A stretch of 64,000 nucleotides of DNA from Latrodectus hesperus (GCA_037975125.1 CM075851.1:123223063-123287062); one strand, 5' to 3'. Positions 50,782 to 62,344 are shown, numbered from the stretch's first letter. A program made the numbers and translations. The notes: generated by a model from the letters alone, not told the origin.

Positions 50782-51080
50782 GGGCCGCAGTGGCCTGGTT
50801 GGTTAGAATGTCGTTCTCATTATCGGAAGGTAGTGAGTTCGAATCTCGGTTTAGCCGAAGGTCAGTTGTGTTCGCTAATGGTGGCTGGGGCACGTTAAAA
50901 CTGGATGTGGTCGCAATGTCCTCCAAGTGAAATGATATCTCTAGGGGTGGCAGGTCAAGTATTGGGGATCTTCGGCTTGGTCATTGCTTCAAAATTACGA
51001 TTACTCCACCCGGCTGCTTCTATCTATCTGGTAGAACCCTACTTAGGGCTAGGTACAGGGAAACACATGCTGGTGCAACA
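50782..51080 (+). mobile_element. tRNA-derived SINE, second family
   Basis: The head GGGCCGCAGTGGCCTGGTTG carries a box A-like segment; box B is AGTTCGAATCTC. The body (CTGGGGCACGTTAAAAC and onward) is unlike the 45.4-kb SINE. It ends in CAACAACACAC and runs straight into a (CA)n(TA)n array, as often seen when a SINE tail seeds a microsatellite. Confidence 0.7.
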
Positions 51081-51126
<46 letters not shown>

Positions 51127-51127
51127 T

Positions 51128-51170
<43 letters not shown>

Positions 51171-51301
51171 TTATATATATATGTATACATATATATATAT
51201 AATGTAGTATTATACGTGTCCTTCAAGTAGTTACATATATATATTTACATTATATTAGTTACATTACACACACACGCGCATATATATATATATATATATA
51301 T
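51078..51301. repeat. Compound (CA)n/(TA)n microsatellite
   Basis: A CA run directly attached to the SINE 3' end, then imperfect TA arrays with TATTA interruptions and a second CA/CG run near 51265. Confidence 0.95.
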
Positions 51302-51695
51302 ACACTTAGTCACTAATTTATATGTTTGGTGAGGTTCTTGCAGATTTGGATTTGTAATTGGATGTGATTTAAATCTAATGATTATTATGTATTGAGTGTA
51401 TTTTGGCAACATTGTATTTTTGGCGGCATTGGATTTTGACTTGTATATTTTGGATTTAATTCTACTTGCATATTTTGGATTGGGTTTTGCTTCTTTTCTT
51501 ATTTGATTTTTGGTATGGCTTTGGGGTGTGATGACTTTTTTAAGACTATGTCTTGGGCCATTGCAGAAAAGCCATATTTTGTGCCAATGTGGTCAGCACC
51601 CCCTGATGAAGCTGGCCATATTGGTACTTTATTCCATTTATATTTATCTTTCTTTAAAGTGTTTTCAATGTAATTCTTTTCATTGTATTTTTTTC

Positions 51696-51850
51696 AATGT
51701 GTTATTTTCCATTTGTTATTTCAGTATATCGTTTTCCATTTAATATTTCAATGTGTTGTCTTCCATCTGATATTCTACTTTTGACATTTAATTTTTCAAT
51801 GTATTATTTTCTATTTGGCATTTTTCATTGTATTTTGTTTCATTATATTA
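51696..51850. repeat. Degenerate 27-bp minisatellite
   Basis: Three units of exactly 27 bases at 51696, 51723 and 51750 follow the pattern AATGTGTTATTTTCCATTTG + TTATTTC, then a 21-base and a longer unit. The plus strand therefore has an open, repetitive hydrophobic frame that is probably not a gene. Confidence 0.75.
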
Positions 51851-51958
51851 TATTCTTTGCATATTTTATAAATTATACTATTAACTATATCTTAGTAATA
51901 CTATTCCAGCTGCTTTTGCGCTAAATATACTGCTAAACTTAAAACTTAAAATTTTTTA

Positions 51959-52046
51959 TGTATTCTTGTGCTTTTGGTTATATGTCTAACTTTGCATTTA
52001 TATTTTATGTATTCTTGTGCTTTTGGCTATATATCTGATTTTGCAT

Positions 52047-52056
<10 letters not shown>
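51959..52056. repeat. Tandem duplication of 49 bp next to a (TA)n array
   Basis: TGTATTCTTGTGCTTTTGG starts at 51959 and again at 52008, with few differences across the unit, directly before the (TA)n tract at 52050. Confidence 0.8.
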
Positions 52057-52143
<87 letters not shown>

Positions 52144-52200
52144 TATGCGCGTGTGTGTGTGTAATGTAACTAATATAATCTTATACATATATATATATAT
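52050..52200. repeat. (TA)n microsatellite with TG tail
   Basis: About 95 bases of TA, then GCGCGTGTGTGTGTG and a further short TA tract. Confidence 0.95.
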
Positions 52201-53660
52201 GTTATAACAGTTATATCGGGTATAATATTTATTTGTATATTATTATTTCATACTCTTTAAATAAATAATAAGAATTTTAATGTTTATTTACATATGATTA
52301 CTATACTTTTTTATACGATACGCAGAATGTTGATTCTTTGAAATTGTGTTGTGTGGAAATTTTAGCTTTTGTGTCTCAACTTAAATATATTTCATTGGAT
52401 GTTATGTTTTTGTTAATAAGAGTTATCCTTTTCTTATAGCATCTTCATAGAATAGGAACCTGTTACGCGGAATATTAAGGAATTAATTTTTAGCCCTCTA
52501 AAGTTTTTCACAAATATCCGATACTAAAAGCGCGTGGTGTTTTTCGCTCAGAGTACATGCGCCGCGGAAAAATAGGCCACTTGGCGTCCCTGATTTTTGA
52601 CCCAGGCCATCCAGGTACTTTCACTTAATTGATCCTTTCGTCGTTGCATGATATTTAAAAACCAGTTTACGTTTTTATAATGGTTTATAACTACTTACTC
52701 ACCACTCAAAAAGAAAACTGAATATTGATTTTTTCCCTTCTAAATAGCGAACTTGACAGATGCGTTTCAAAAGAAATGATTGTTGTAATCTAAAAACCGC
52801 ATGCCTTAACAATATGATATTTTTTCGGTTTAATTTTATTTTATTTTCATTACCTGACCATTGAATCATACATAGATCAATTGTTAAGGTGTGATAAACT
52901 ATTTTGATCATCAAATATATTTTTATAAGTTTATAGAAATATTTTTTATAAGTTTATTATGAATATTCATAAATACTTTTTAAATTCGCGTAGAACTGAA
53001 ATTAATAACACTTAATATTTTTTTGGCGTGTGATTAATGATTTATCAATTAATAAGGTTTTATTTTTTACATATTTATAGGGGCCAATAAGATATTATTC
53101 GACAAATCAAAATTGCAATATTATATACAGTTAATGATTGATCGCTTATACAAATTTATAGCGAATAAAAATATCGTTTCAAAGCAAGTGTTTGAAAAGG
53201 AAAATTTTTAGAAGTTTAAATGCATATTTTCAGGATCTTTTCAAGCATCCACATTCATTAATGATAGGATTAATATGTATTTTTCAACAATTAAACTTGA
53301 AATTTATTGGAAAATTAAATTAATACACGTTTAGTCAGTTTACACATATACTATTTATGGGTATAGCAAATAATTGAAAAAAATAATTATAGATATTTTG
53401 CTTTGTATTAAAGTACATTTTATTTCACTAATGTTATATTCAACTAGTGCTTTATAAACAAAAACTAATTTCTCATAGAAGCAAAACATTTCATCAATTG
53501 AAAATATGCATGTGAAATACTACAGGGGTTTTCAAATTATAACTCTAACATTAACACTGACAAATCCGTAGGGATGTGCTAAAAAAATTTCCGTTTCGTT
53601 TTTAAAAATAAAATTTTAAAAACAAATTTATTGTTAAATCAAGAAAATTTACTTTTGGAA

Positions 53661-53850
53661 ATAGTTAGAGAGAGAAGAGCTCTAAGTGGTGTAAGAGTAA
53701 GACAGCGTTTCTCGGAGCATAAGGTCTCGAATTCGATTCCAGCTACTGTTAAAAAACAGAATGTAAATCTGTCAGAGCCTGGTGCTAGGGAGTTTTCCGA
53801 GTTTTCTCCTTTGAAACACGTAAATATGACCCACTATCTATGAAAAATCC
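53661..53850 (+). mobile_element. tRNA-like SINE, fourth family
   Basis: Box A-like TCTAAGTGGTGTAAGAG and box B ATTCGATTCCAGCTACTG, followed by GTTAAAAAACAGAATG and a GC-richer body. ATCCCAGCTACTGTTAAGCA near 24590-24609 is a second, partial copy. Ends are approximate. Confidence 0.5.
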
Positions 53851-54725
53851 TGCCAGAATAGCAATTTACACTGTGGAATTTAAAATACTTCACAATGACC
53901 TTCAGCTGTTGGCCTGTCCACTAAGCGGTGTCAAAATGTCCAGAAAGAGCAATAATTGAAATTTCGCATAAAATGTTTGCTTCAAACATCAGATGTTTAC
54001 ATCAAACGCCTTTATAAAGGATATGAAATTAACAATTTTTCTGGATCAGACGCTATAATCAACAAAGCAAGGCGTTGGTTGTACCAGATAGCCAACTTTA
54101 GATTTTTAAGATAAAGAAGGTTTAGGATTTTAGTCATTTTTCGCACGAAGACTACAAGTACTGTAAAAGAAGCAGCGAAACAGGTATTCTAATGTGAAAT
54201 AAACCTTAAGTACAAGTTCAAAAAATATTCCATCGCATCAAAATGAACCTTCGTTTTCACGTTAACGAGATCACATTATTTTAAGTTAAAAAATTCTTTC
54301 TTAATAATTTTCATTAGTATAATACGTAAAGCAAATAATCATTTAATAATATATAGTTAAATGTGGGATATATATAATTTTAAAATTAAAAAGTTTTGAT
54401 CTTTCATTTCTAATTGTATTTGTTTCATCAGAATAAGTCAGAATCTCATTTAATGGAGGAATAAAATGTAAAAGCACAACTCTAATTTAATTGTTTAGAT
54501 TTTGAATTTTAAAATTATTTAAATAATGTTGAAAACAGAGTTGCAATTTATATTTCATGAAATTTATTATAAAATAATAAGGTTTTCATTTCATTTATAA
54601 TGTAAATCCATTGCACATCTACATACAAACTTATTTATTTTAATCAATGAAAAAACATGAAATGTTAATAAATAATTTATCTTTTAAAATACAGCTTGTG
54701 AATGATTACTTATTTTAACGTAACT

Positions 54726-55960
54726 ACTACGTAACTATTATTTCGCTTATTCTCCGCCTACATTTTTCTCTTCCTGAAAAAATTTGCAAACAGATCACAA
54801 TGCTTTCATTTACCTTAATGATATAATATTGAATATCCATCAAGCTATGATTTCATCAAATGAAATAAGATTTAAAAGGCTTTTATTTACTATATTTTTT
54901 CGCTTTTAATGAGAATGGCAATTATATAACTTAGTTATTTTTAATATGCATTAAAAATGTAGTGAAATAAAATTACATATATAAATATGTTACGTTAAAG
55001 TTATTCGATTAGATAGAACAATTGCAAATAATATTTTTTAAAATTTTATTCATTAATTTGCATTTTTTATTTGATAGAACTTTTTATTCATATATGTATA
55101 TTAACGTTATGCAATGTTAACCATATCAAAATATCAATTTTATTAAGGTTCTAACAATAAATAAATAGTAGTTTAATATATTTTTAGTGACAATCTATAA
55201 ACTTTATTCTAATAAAAATTTTTTGTTAATTGTTACCAATTATATTATTTACTATTCATAAATTTTTAAGCGCCGATAAAAATTCACAAAAGAGCAATTC
55301 ATTAAAAGTTCTGATTGTATAGTTTAGTTAATTTCAACTAGATTTGTAAATATTGCCCAACTGCAGCTATTTTCCATACGTTAAAGCTATTTGCTTTTTA
55401 ATATGCATATATATATAACTTTATTAATTCAATACCTCTAAAATCATTAAAATGATTTCTATAGTTTATATTATTTTTATGATTTTTTTTAATATTTCAT
55501 AATTTTAAAATACATATGCTGTATAAAATCTATGCACACAATATGAATAAAAATTTATAATTGATTAAAAAAAGTTATAATCAATAACTAACTTCTAAGG
55601 AATATTACTAACATAACCATCTAGGAAAAGTTTAAATTAATGAATAAAATTTTAAAACAATGTTTTTTGCAGTTGTTCTATTGAAACGAATATATTTAAC
55701 GTAACATATTTATGCACATAATTTCCTTTCAATTCTCTTTTAACATATATTTAAAAAAACTAAACTTCATAATTCTCATTAAAAGCGAAAAAATATAGTA
55801 AATAAAATTAATATGAAGATATCTTTATTTCATTTATTAAAATCGTTGCTTGATAGATATTCAAGATTATATTATTAAGGTAAGAAAGTAATACGATCTG
55901 TTTGCAAATTTTTTCAGGAAGAGAAAACCATCGGTGGAGACTGAACGAAATAATTGTTAG
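54726..55960. repeat. Long imperfect inverted repeat, unknown origin
   Basis: The left arm (54726-55059) and right arm (55631-55960) are inverted copies of about 330 bp. Shared blocks include CTCTTCCTGAAAAAATTTGC, TTTACTATATTTTTTCGC with TTTTAATGAGAAT, AAATATGTTACGTTAAA and AAAATTTTATTCATTAATTT. The 570-bp middle contains a segment near 55417-55475 that recurs directly at 56133-56195. No reading frame or known transposon motif was seen. Confidence 0.75.
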
Positions 55961-56692
55961 TTGCCCTTGTGTTTGAGTCGATTATTTTCTCTTAATGATA
56001 TAATTTAGAATTTTTACTAAGCCAAATTTGGTGTTTCTGCGTAAACTATTATTTATTCGCATTTTTTAGCATTATTTACTTGTGCATGCAAATTTTTAAA
56101 TTTTAAATCACAATTGTTGGTTGAATCTCTCCAACTTTATTATTTCAATACCTTTTAAATCATTGAAATGATTCATATAGTTTAAATCATTTATTCTGTT
56201 AAATAGAAAACAATATTAGGGAAAACCTTAAGCAAATTATTTAATGAAATTGTGGATAAAAGCTTAATAATGAGAAAGAAATGCATTCATATCTTCTTAG
56301 AGGTTATGAATGAATTCTTATTTATTGTTTACAGTAATGAGAAAGACAGCTTCATTTCCTGAACAATAAGCCGTTTCCAAAGCCACGCGGTCAATGATCT
56401 CTTGATTTCCATCTATAAAGTCTTCTTGGTATTTATTCCCATGAAGTTAATTTCCAAAATTATAAATTCTGTGTCCAAAGTAACTAATCATTGGGTATAT
56501 TTTTGCAATGTTTTAATTATTTAACAATGCGTTTTGGAACAATTTTTTTGACGTAACATGGAATTATTTTACAGTTATTTGTCGAAATAACTAAAATGCT
56601 TTAAGTAATAATAAAAATATATACTTGTGTTTATAAAAATATTTTTAATATAATGCACACATTTTCGTTCTTTACTTCATTTGGGACGGGGT

Positions 56693-56930
56693 GTAACTTA
56701 GTGGAAAAGGCGACGCTCTCCTGTCTAGAATATAATGGGTTCGATTCCAGAATCAGCTGAAAACTGAAGCAATGAGAAAGCTTATTCACATTAAAGCCTC
56801 CATAGGGTTGGATGTATGTTTCTACAAGAGTAAAGTGTCGTGTAAAGGTCGGTACTAGATAAGATACCGACTTAATCTGAGCTGTTCGTCTAAAATTATG
56901 TAATTTCCCTTGCTTTAACGGCCTCTCAAG
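56693..56930 (+). mobile_element. tRNA-like SINE, unclassified
   Basis: GGTGTAACTTAGTGGAAAAG (box A-like) and GGGTTCGATTCCAG (box B) about 50 bases apart, then a body that ends in an imperfect inverted GTCGGTAC...GATACCGAC. Boundaries are uncertain. Confidence 0.5.
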
Positions 56931-57185
56931 ACAGAAATATCGGAAATATATCGCAATAACCTGACTTAAACTGTGCACAATGTTTTGAAAGAATAATTCC
57001 GAAAACCAGGAATAGTCATCCAGAAATGTATTGCATTCATTTAAATTAAAAAGTGCCCTTAATTTTTACATTTTAAAGTGAAGTAACAAATAACACGTTT
57101 TAATTTATTCAATAAATATGATGAACTTGTATTTCAAAAACACCATTTGTATTTTTTGAATAATATTTTGCTATTTATATCTGGA

Positions 57186-57360
57186 AACTGAGAGGCTAGT
57201 GCTCTAGTCACCATCGGAATAATCCTGGTTTCAACTCTGGATTATTCTGATGGAGACAAAAGCCCCAGTTTTTCTGTTGTGGATTTTTGCAGTGATTCAG
57301 AATGCACAATTAAACTGTAGGTAGCGGTTATATTGACCTTCAAAAGGAAAAAATGACAAA
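57186..57360 (+). mobile_element. Diverged short SINE, probably same family as 24825
   Basis: Has a tRNA-like front (GAGAGGCTAGTGCTCTAGTC), then TGGTTTCAACTCTGG, TTAAACTGTAGGTAGCGG and a GGAAAAAATGAC end. Confidence 0.45.
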
Positions 57361-57777
57361 TTTTACTAAGCTTTATAATATTTCAATAAAAGGAATTTAA
57401 AATTTAAATGACTTAAACAAAATTTGTAGTAAAAATTAAATAACTTTTTCCTTCAATAATTAGAAATCAATTGGAAATTTCAATTACTTTTTACAAACAT
57501 TTAATAAAATAAATCAGCTTAAATAATCAAAGAAATTTATAATACATTCTTTGCGCTAAAACACATTCGTATTATATTGCATATTGGTTATATATAAAGA
57601 ATGAGTTTTATAAACATCAATAAAATTAATCAAACTATTAAAATACTGTGTAGCTAACTAATGCAAGATGCAAGTTTTACTTTAGTAAAAATATACAACA
57701 TATTGCTTTCAATTCAGAGTAATGTAATGTAAATGTTCAAAATATAATAGTAGTGTGAAATAATGCATTTGATTATA

Positions 57778-58492
57778 TTAGGTTGGGGAATAAGTTCGTA
57801 GCGTTTTTACCAAAGACTTTTATTTTAACGAAAAGCAATAATTATACCAATAAGTTAATCAATTGTATATTCGCTGTTGTTGTTTACAACCTCTTCCCAC
57901 CTATCGACCCATTTGTTGATGCCGTACGACCAAAAATCGCCTGGTCTAGTGTCGAAGAAGTTGTTGAGCCAGTTTTTAAGGACCTCTTTGTTATCGAAAG
58001 TAACGTCCTTCATATGGTTTGACAAGGAGCGGAAAAGATGGTTATCGGTTAGTGCAAGGTCCGGAGAATACGGCGGATACTGCAGGATCTCCCATTCGAG
58101 CTCTTGTACTGCGGTTTTGACGACTTGTGCAACATGGGGCCTGGCGTTGTCGTAAAGGAGTATGGTTTCACCATGTCAGTCAGGTCCTTTCAGTCGAATA
58201 GGCTCATTCACGCGGTGTAGCTGGGCAATGTAGAGCTCCTTGTTGACTGTAGCATTCTTTTCGAGCATTTCCCACTGCACCAAGAGGTCCTTAAAAACTG
58301 TCTCAATAACTTTTTTGACACCAGAGTATACGATTTTTGGCAGAACGGCGTCAACAAATGGGTCAAGAGGTGGGAAGAGGTCGTAAACAGCAATGTGGCG
58401 AATACATAATTGATTAACTTAGTGATATTATTATTGTTTTTTGTTTAAATAAGTCTTTGGTAAAAACACTACGAACTTATTCCCCAACCTAA
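57778..58492 (-). mobile_element. Mariner derivative with long inverted 3'-end arms, copy 1
   Basis: 715 bp flanked by TA on both sides; both ends read TTAGGTTGGGGAATAAGTTC inward. Beyond the short terminal repeats the symmetry continues: the left arm (57778-57986) read on minus and the right arm (58284-58492) read on plus both encode the mariner transposase C terminus (LKN.LNNFFDTR, then INKW/VNKW, RWEEVV). The centre encodes further C-terminal transposase on minus, including the AIRLKRPDRHG-type and LLYDNARPH-type regions. The helix-turn-helix and first catalytic Asp are absent. It is non-autonomous. Confidence 0.85.
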
Positions 58493-58761
58493 TAAACATA
58501 AGGATAAAGAAATAAAATATTAATAACAAAGATCAATTAAAATTTCAGTAACTATGTCCTACACTTTAATAATCAATGTCCTACACTTTTATAAATCCAT
58601 TTCTAAAAATAGAAAAAAAATCATTGTTATCAAAGAATAGATATGAAGCATTTCTTTCTACGCAATGACTTCATTTATTTAGGGATGTAAATGTTGAAAT
58701 TAAAACACACTTGAAGCTACAAAAAACCTCGAGTCTTAAATCTCCTGACAAAAATTTGTTA

Positions 58762-59461
58762 TTAGGTTGGAGAATAAATTCGTAGTGTTTTTACCAAAGA
58801 CTTTTATTTAAACAAAAAACAATAATTCTATCAATAAGTTAATCAATTATATATTCGTCGTTGCTGTTTACAGCCTTTTCCCACCTCTCGGCCTATTTGT
58901 TGATGCCGTTTCGCCAAAAATCGCCTGGTCTGGTGTCAAACAAGTTGTTGAGCCTTACGAAGGGCGAAGGTAACGCCCTTCATATGGTTTGAGAAGGAGC
59001 GGAAAAGACGGTAATCGGTAGGTGCATGGTCCGGAGAATACGGCGGATGCTGTAGGACCTCCCATTCGAGCTCTTGACGAGCGGCTTTGATGACGTGTGC
59101 AACATGGGGCCTGGCATTGTCGTGAAGGAGTAGGGTTTGACCATGTCGATCAGATCTTTTCAGTCGAATAGCCTCATTCACGCGATGTAGCTGCGAAATG
59201 TAGAGCTCCATGTTGACTGTGGCATTCTTTTCGAGCATTTCCAAGTGCACCAAGAGCTCCTTAAGATCTGGCTCAACAAACTCTTTGACTCCAGACTTGG
59301 CGATTTTTAGCGGAACGGCATCAACAAATGGGTCGAGAGGTGGGAAGAAGTTGTAAACGGAAACGGCGAGTATACGATAGATTAACTTATTGATATAATT
59401 ATTGTTTTTTGTTAATTAAAAGTCTTTGGTAAAAACGTTACTAATTTATTCCCCAACCTAA
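58762..59461 (-). mobile_element. Mariner derivative with long inverted 3'-end arms, copy 2
   Basis: 700 bp, TA on both sides, same orientation and architecture as copy 1, starting 269 bp after it. Left arm 58762-58954, right arm 59254-59461. A minus-strand frame (59253-58936) encodes EMLEKNATVN, HDNARPH and YSPDHAPTDY; the two Asp residues are separated by 34 positions, as in the last two residues of the mariner DD34D triad. It has lost about 30 bases of the left arm's inner end. The two copies differ at many positions, so they are not a recent duplication of each other. Confidence 0.85.
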
Positions 59462-60184
59462 TACATATGCATAGAAACACACAAAAACGCAAGACTTTAC
59501 TTACGATGAAAAAACATTGTTGAAAGAAAATATTAAAATTTATACTTCTTCATTGTAAAAACAAATAGATGCGTAACTCTTATTCTTTATGCTGTACAGG
59601 ATGAAAAGTAACATCTAATCTTAACTCTATAGCTTAAGAACGCCAACAACTATGGTTATGAAATAGAGGCTATGCTATAGGAACGCAGCTATGAGCTAAA
59701 GTCATCGTGTGTTTCAAATTTGTAGTCTCTTTTGTAGTAAAATTTAGAAGTCAGTACTATTATATTTTGAAAACTAGGAGAGATATGCAGAATAAAAGGG
59801 GTTACAAAATTGTAGAGTAGCAGATATGAAAGATAGAAAATTGTGATACAAAGGTCGAATGGCTACTAGATATTTTTTTTGCTGCAGTACAAATTTGTAT
59901 CATATTATTTTAAATCTCATTTAATTTTCGAAATAAAAATTTTATTTTTTTATGCTTAATCATTAAGAACCCTATACATCATTTCATTTGGTTGTGCATA
60001 CCAGCTTTCTTAAAAACTGAATGCCTTATTTATGTCCATTATGTTTGGTGTCTCCAAATTACAGAGTTGACACAAGACTATTAAATATCCTGCTCATCAT
60101 ACATTTTTATACACTAAAATGAATTAAAAGTGATCATAACGTATTCAAAACTGCAATTTTTTATACATGATTACAAAACAGCCA

Positions 60185-60492
60185 CTATACTGCTGGAGTT
60201 TCGATGGCATCACTGTCACCCAAAATATGTGATTTTTTGAACTTCCTGGACCTTATTTTGATTTCGGTGAACATCAGCGATTCGTTGTAACCTTTCCAAG
60301 ATTTCCAATTTATTCCATCAGCGTGGCTATCATGCTTTCCTTCCAAATTAAGCCCATTGAGGTTTGATTGATGGCATCCAGCATACCACCACGCGCCCTT
60401 GAACATCTCAGCGCAGCTGTCTTTGTGAGAGTCATTGTCCTTGTCTTTTGTCGAAAACGCTCGATTGGCATGTGTTGCTGTCATCGAATCAC
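60185..60492 (-). CDS. Fibrinogen-domain last exon
   Basis: Acceptor ATATTGCAG. The exon encodes [20 protein letters not shown], the acetyl-group pocket segment between two cysteines, and [20 protein letters not shown]. Fibrinogen domains usually end soon after EIKIR; here about 20 more residues follow ([21 protein letters not shown] in part) before the stop. Confidence 0.9.
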
Positions 60493-62238
60493 CTGCAATA
60501 TGTAACGTCTTTAGATTTCGTTTCTTTTAATGCATGCCTTTTTATAAATATATCCTTATAATTTTGTTTTATGAAATTTTATTATATTGTGTCAAAATAT
60601 ATTTTATTTTGGCTATTTTTAATCGAAATTTTAAATAAAATCACATTATACTCTTTTTACAAAAAGTTCTGGATGTTTGAGAAATCGGCAAATAAGTATT
60701 GCAAACTTGGCACAAATGTCGTATAATCTAGGACACCAAATTCTGTGTTTGGTGATTTTTTTGGTGAATTTTCTTATGTATCTGGCAACCATGTTTTTAT
60801 TACGTCATACATATGAAGACCTATAAGAATTATAAGGAAAATTCTATTCTGGTAACTCCAGTACTTACGTCATCTCGCACGTCATGATACGTCATCTTGG
60901 CAACATTTCTTCATCGCCAAAAAAATTCAGAATTTCGAATCCTAGATTATATGGGATCTGTGCCACAAACTTAGCCAGATGATAATCGTCTCCAAAATAG
61001 TGTTTACATAATATTTTTATTGCTGAGCAGTGACATGAATTCTTTTTTAGTTTAAATTATACAATATAAGACTTACCTGCGTTACCACTATACTCCTTTA
61101 TGTGCAAGGTGTAATGGTGATCTTCATCATCGATCCAAAATCTGTCATAGAGAGCATATTTCGTTTCTCCTGTCATATCTCTGAGGTCAAAACGAATTGA
61201 ACATAATCTTTGATTAGTTAAAGCAAAAGATATTATCATTACCTGAAAAAAATATGAATTTTAGATTACACTTTGAGGATAGTTAAAAAAAAAACCTCAA
61301 ATGAGATAAATTGCATTATAAAAATTTGACTATCAAGTCTGTCTAAAAAATAGAAATTTCATTCTTCAATAAATGCAAACGAATTTTATAAGATATTTTG
61401 AGTTAATTCCATTTACTTATTGATTTAAACCAAAAATATTGCATCAAACAGGACGAAAAATCATCAAACATAAAAAAGTTAGTAAATAAGAAATAAGTTA
61501 CGAGAAGTATTGCCCCTTTTTGTAATACCTTTTTTATTTGATTATCGAGATAATCATCAGTTAGATCATAACTGTCTCTTAAGCCTTTTTTATTACATAT
61601 GCAAATATAAGGATTATTTTAATTAATGTCTCAAGCAATTAAATTCTTGATACTGATCTTTTTAGTGCCTATAGTGAATTAAGAGTATTTTATTCAATAG
61701 TTTGATTGTAAGATCATTTGACAAGTGGTAAAAGCTCTCTTAATCGACTGTTAGTGAAAATTAGTCTTTAATTTTTTACAGATCTTCATATAGTAAGTAA
61801 AATGCAGCTCCATATTTACAAAATCTTCAAAATTATTTGTTATATTTTCACAAATAAGTTTCAGTTAAGATCAATTGTTAAGATTAAAAGTTGATATCAT
61901 TTCGTTAGATTGAGACATTAGTTGTTGGTAAACACTGTTACGAAAGGGAACAAAGAAAACACTTTCATGACCGATTATTTGATAACATCTATATTAATAA
62001 TCAATCAAATTAATTTCTGAAAATAATTGTCAGTAAAAAAATTCACTATAAAGATATGTTTTTAGTCTGCCTTGAATTTATCATAAGATAAACGGAAAAG
62101 TCTTTAAAGGATTTTAGTTGAGAGGAATATTGTATGAGCTTAGATTATTTTTGTTATCATAATAGGAAAATTCTAATATCTAATTGATGTTGTGAAATAA
62201 AATTAACATTTTGTAGTTTAATATAAAAAGCAGCTCAC
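60493..62238 (-). other. Two introns of the fibrinogen-related gene
   Basis: Introns at 60493-61076 and 61243-62238 flank the frameshifted exon. Both are AT-rich and featureless apart from their splice sites. Confidence 0.8.
61077..61242 (-). CDS. Fibrinogen-domain exon carrying a one-base insertion
   Basis: Acceptor TTTTTTTCAG, donor CAG|GTAAGT. Most of it reads FDLRDMTGETKYALYDRFW, then IDDEDHHYTLHIKEYSGNAG, in the frame that joins the last exon. The first 18 bases are in another frame; the break is the T4 run. Confidence 0.85.
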
Positions 62239-62344
62239 CTAACCAAAATTCCTTGTTCAAGTCCCCAAAGCCAGTTTTGTAACTTGACCATTCTCTAAAA
62301 AAATAATCTTTTGGTAAACTGAAGTTTCCCCTTCTTTGAATCAC
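62239..62344 (-). CDS. Fibrinogen-domain exon (VIQRRG ... KEFWL)
   Basis: Acceptor CATTATAG, donor TTAG|GTGAGC. The 35 codons plus one base encode VIQRRGNFSLPKDYFF and a REWSSYKTGFGDLNKEFWL block, textbook fibrinogen-domain sequence. The preceding Trp-Thr of the family must come from an exon further right, which I could not find before 64000. Confidence 0.88.

Larger units (their letters stand above)
49851..60184. other. Intergenic stretch rich in repeats
   Basis: Ten kilobases with SINEs, minisatellites, the long inverted repeat and two mariner derivatives. A GC-richer patch at about 52530-52620 (containing GCGCCGCGG) and another at 53900-54200 were not identified. No host gene was seen. 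Confidence 0.6.
60185..62344 (-). pseudogene. Fibrinogen-related (techylectin/ficolin-like) gene, 3' exons with a frameshift
   Basis: Three exons (62344-62239, 61242-61077, 60492-60185) encode most of a fibrinogen C-terminal domain, as in horseshoe-crab tachylectin-5 and arachnid techylectins: secreted lectins that bind acetylated sugars. Visible marks are VIQRRG, FGDLNKEFWLG, YALYDRFWIDDE, the Ca-binding STKDKDND and the disulphide-closed [14 protein letters not shown] of the ligand pocket, then [12 protein letters not shown]. Exon 1 ends one base into a codon, so exon 2 must be entered with two bases. Doing so gives GNDNIF, after which the frame breaks at a run of four Ts (61225-61228 on plus); dropping one T restores ALTNQRLCSIRFDL. 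Exon 2 is 166 bp where 165 would keep frame. Either a recent pseudogene or a sequence error. Upstream exons (signal peptide, domain start) are not in the window. Confidence 0.85.

Noticed and set aside
51510..51924. Hydrophobic Phe/Ser-rich frames
   Set aside because: Explained by the 27-bp minisatellite being a multiple of three.
57783..58155. Plus-strand frames in mariner copy 1
   Set aside because: Reverse of transposase coding sequence; no independent features.
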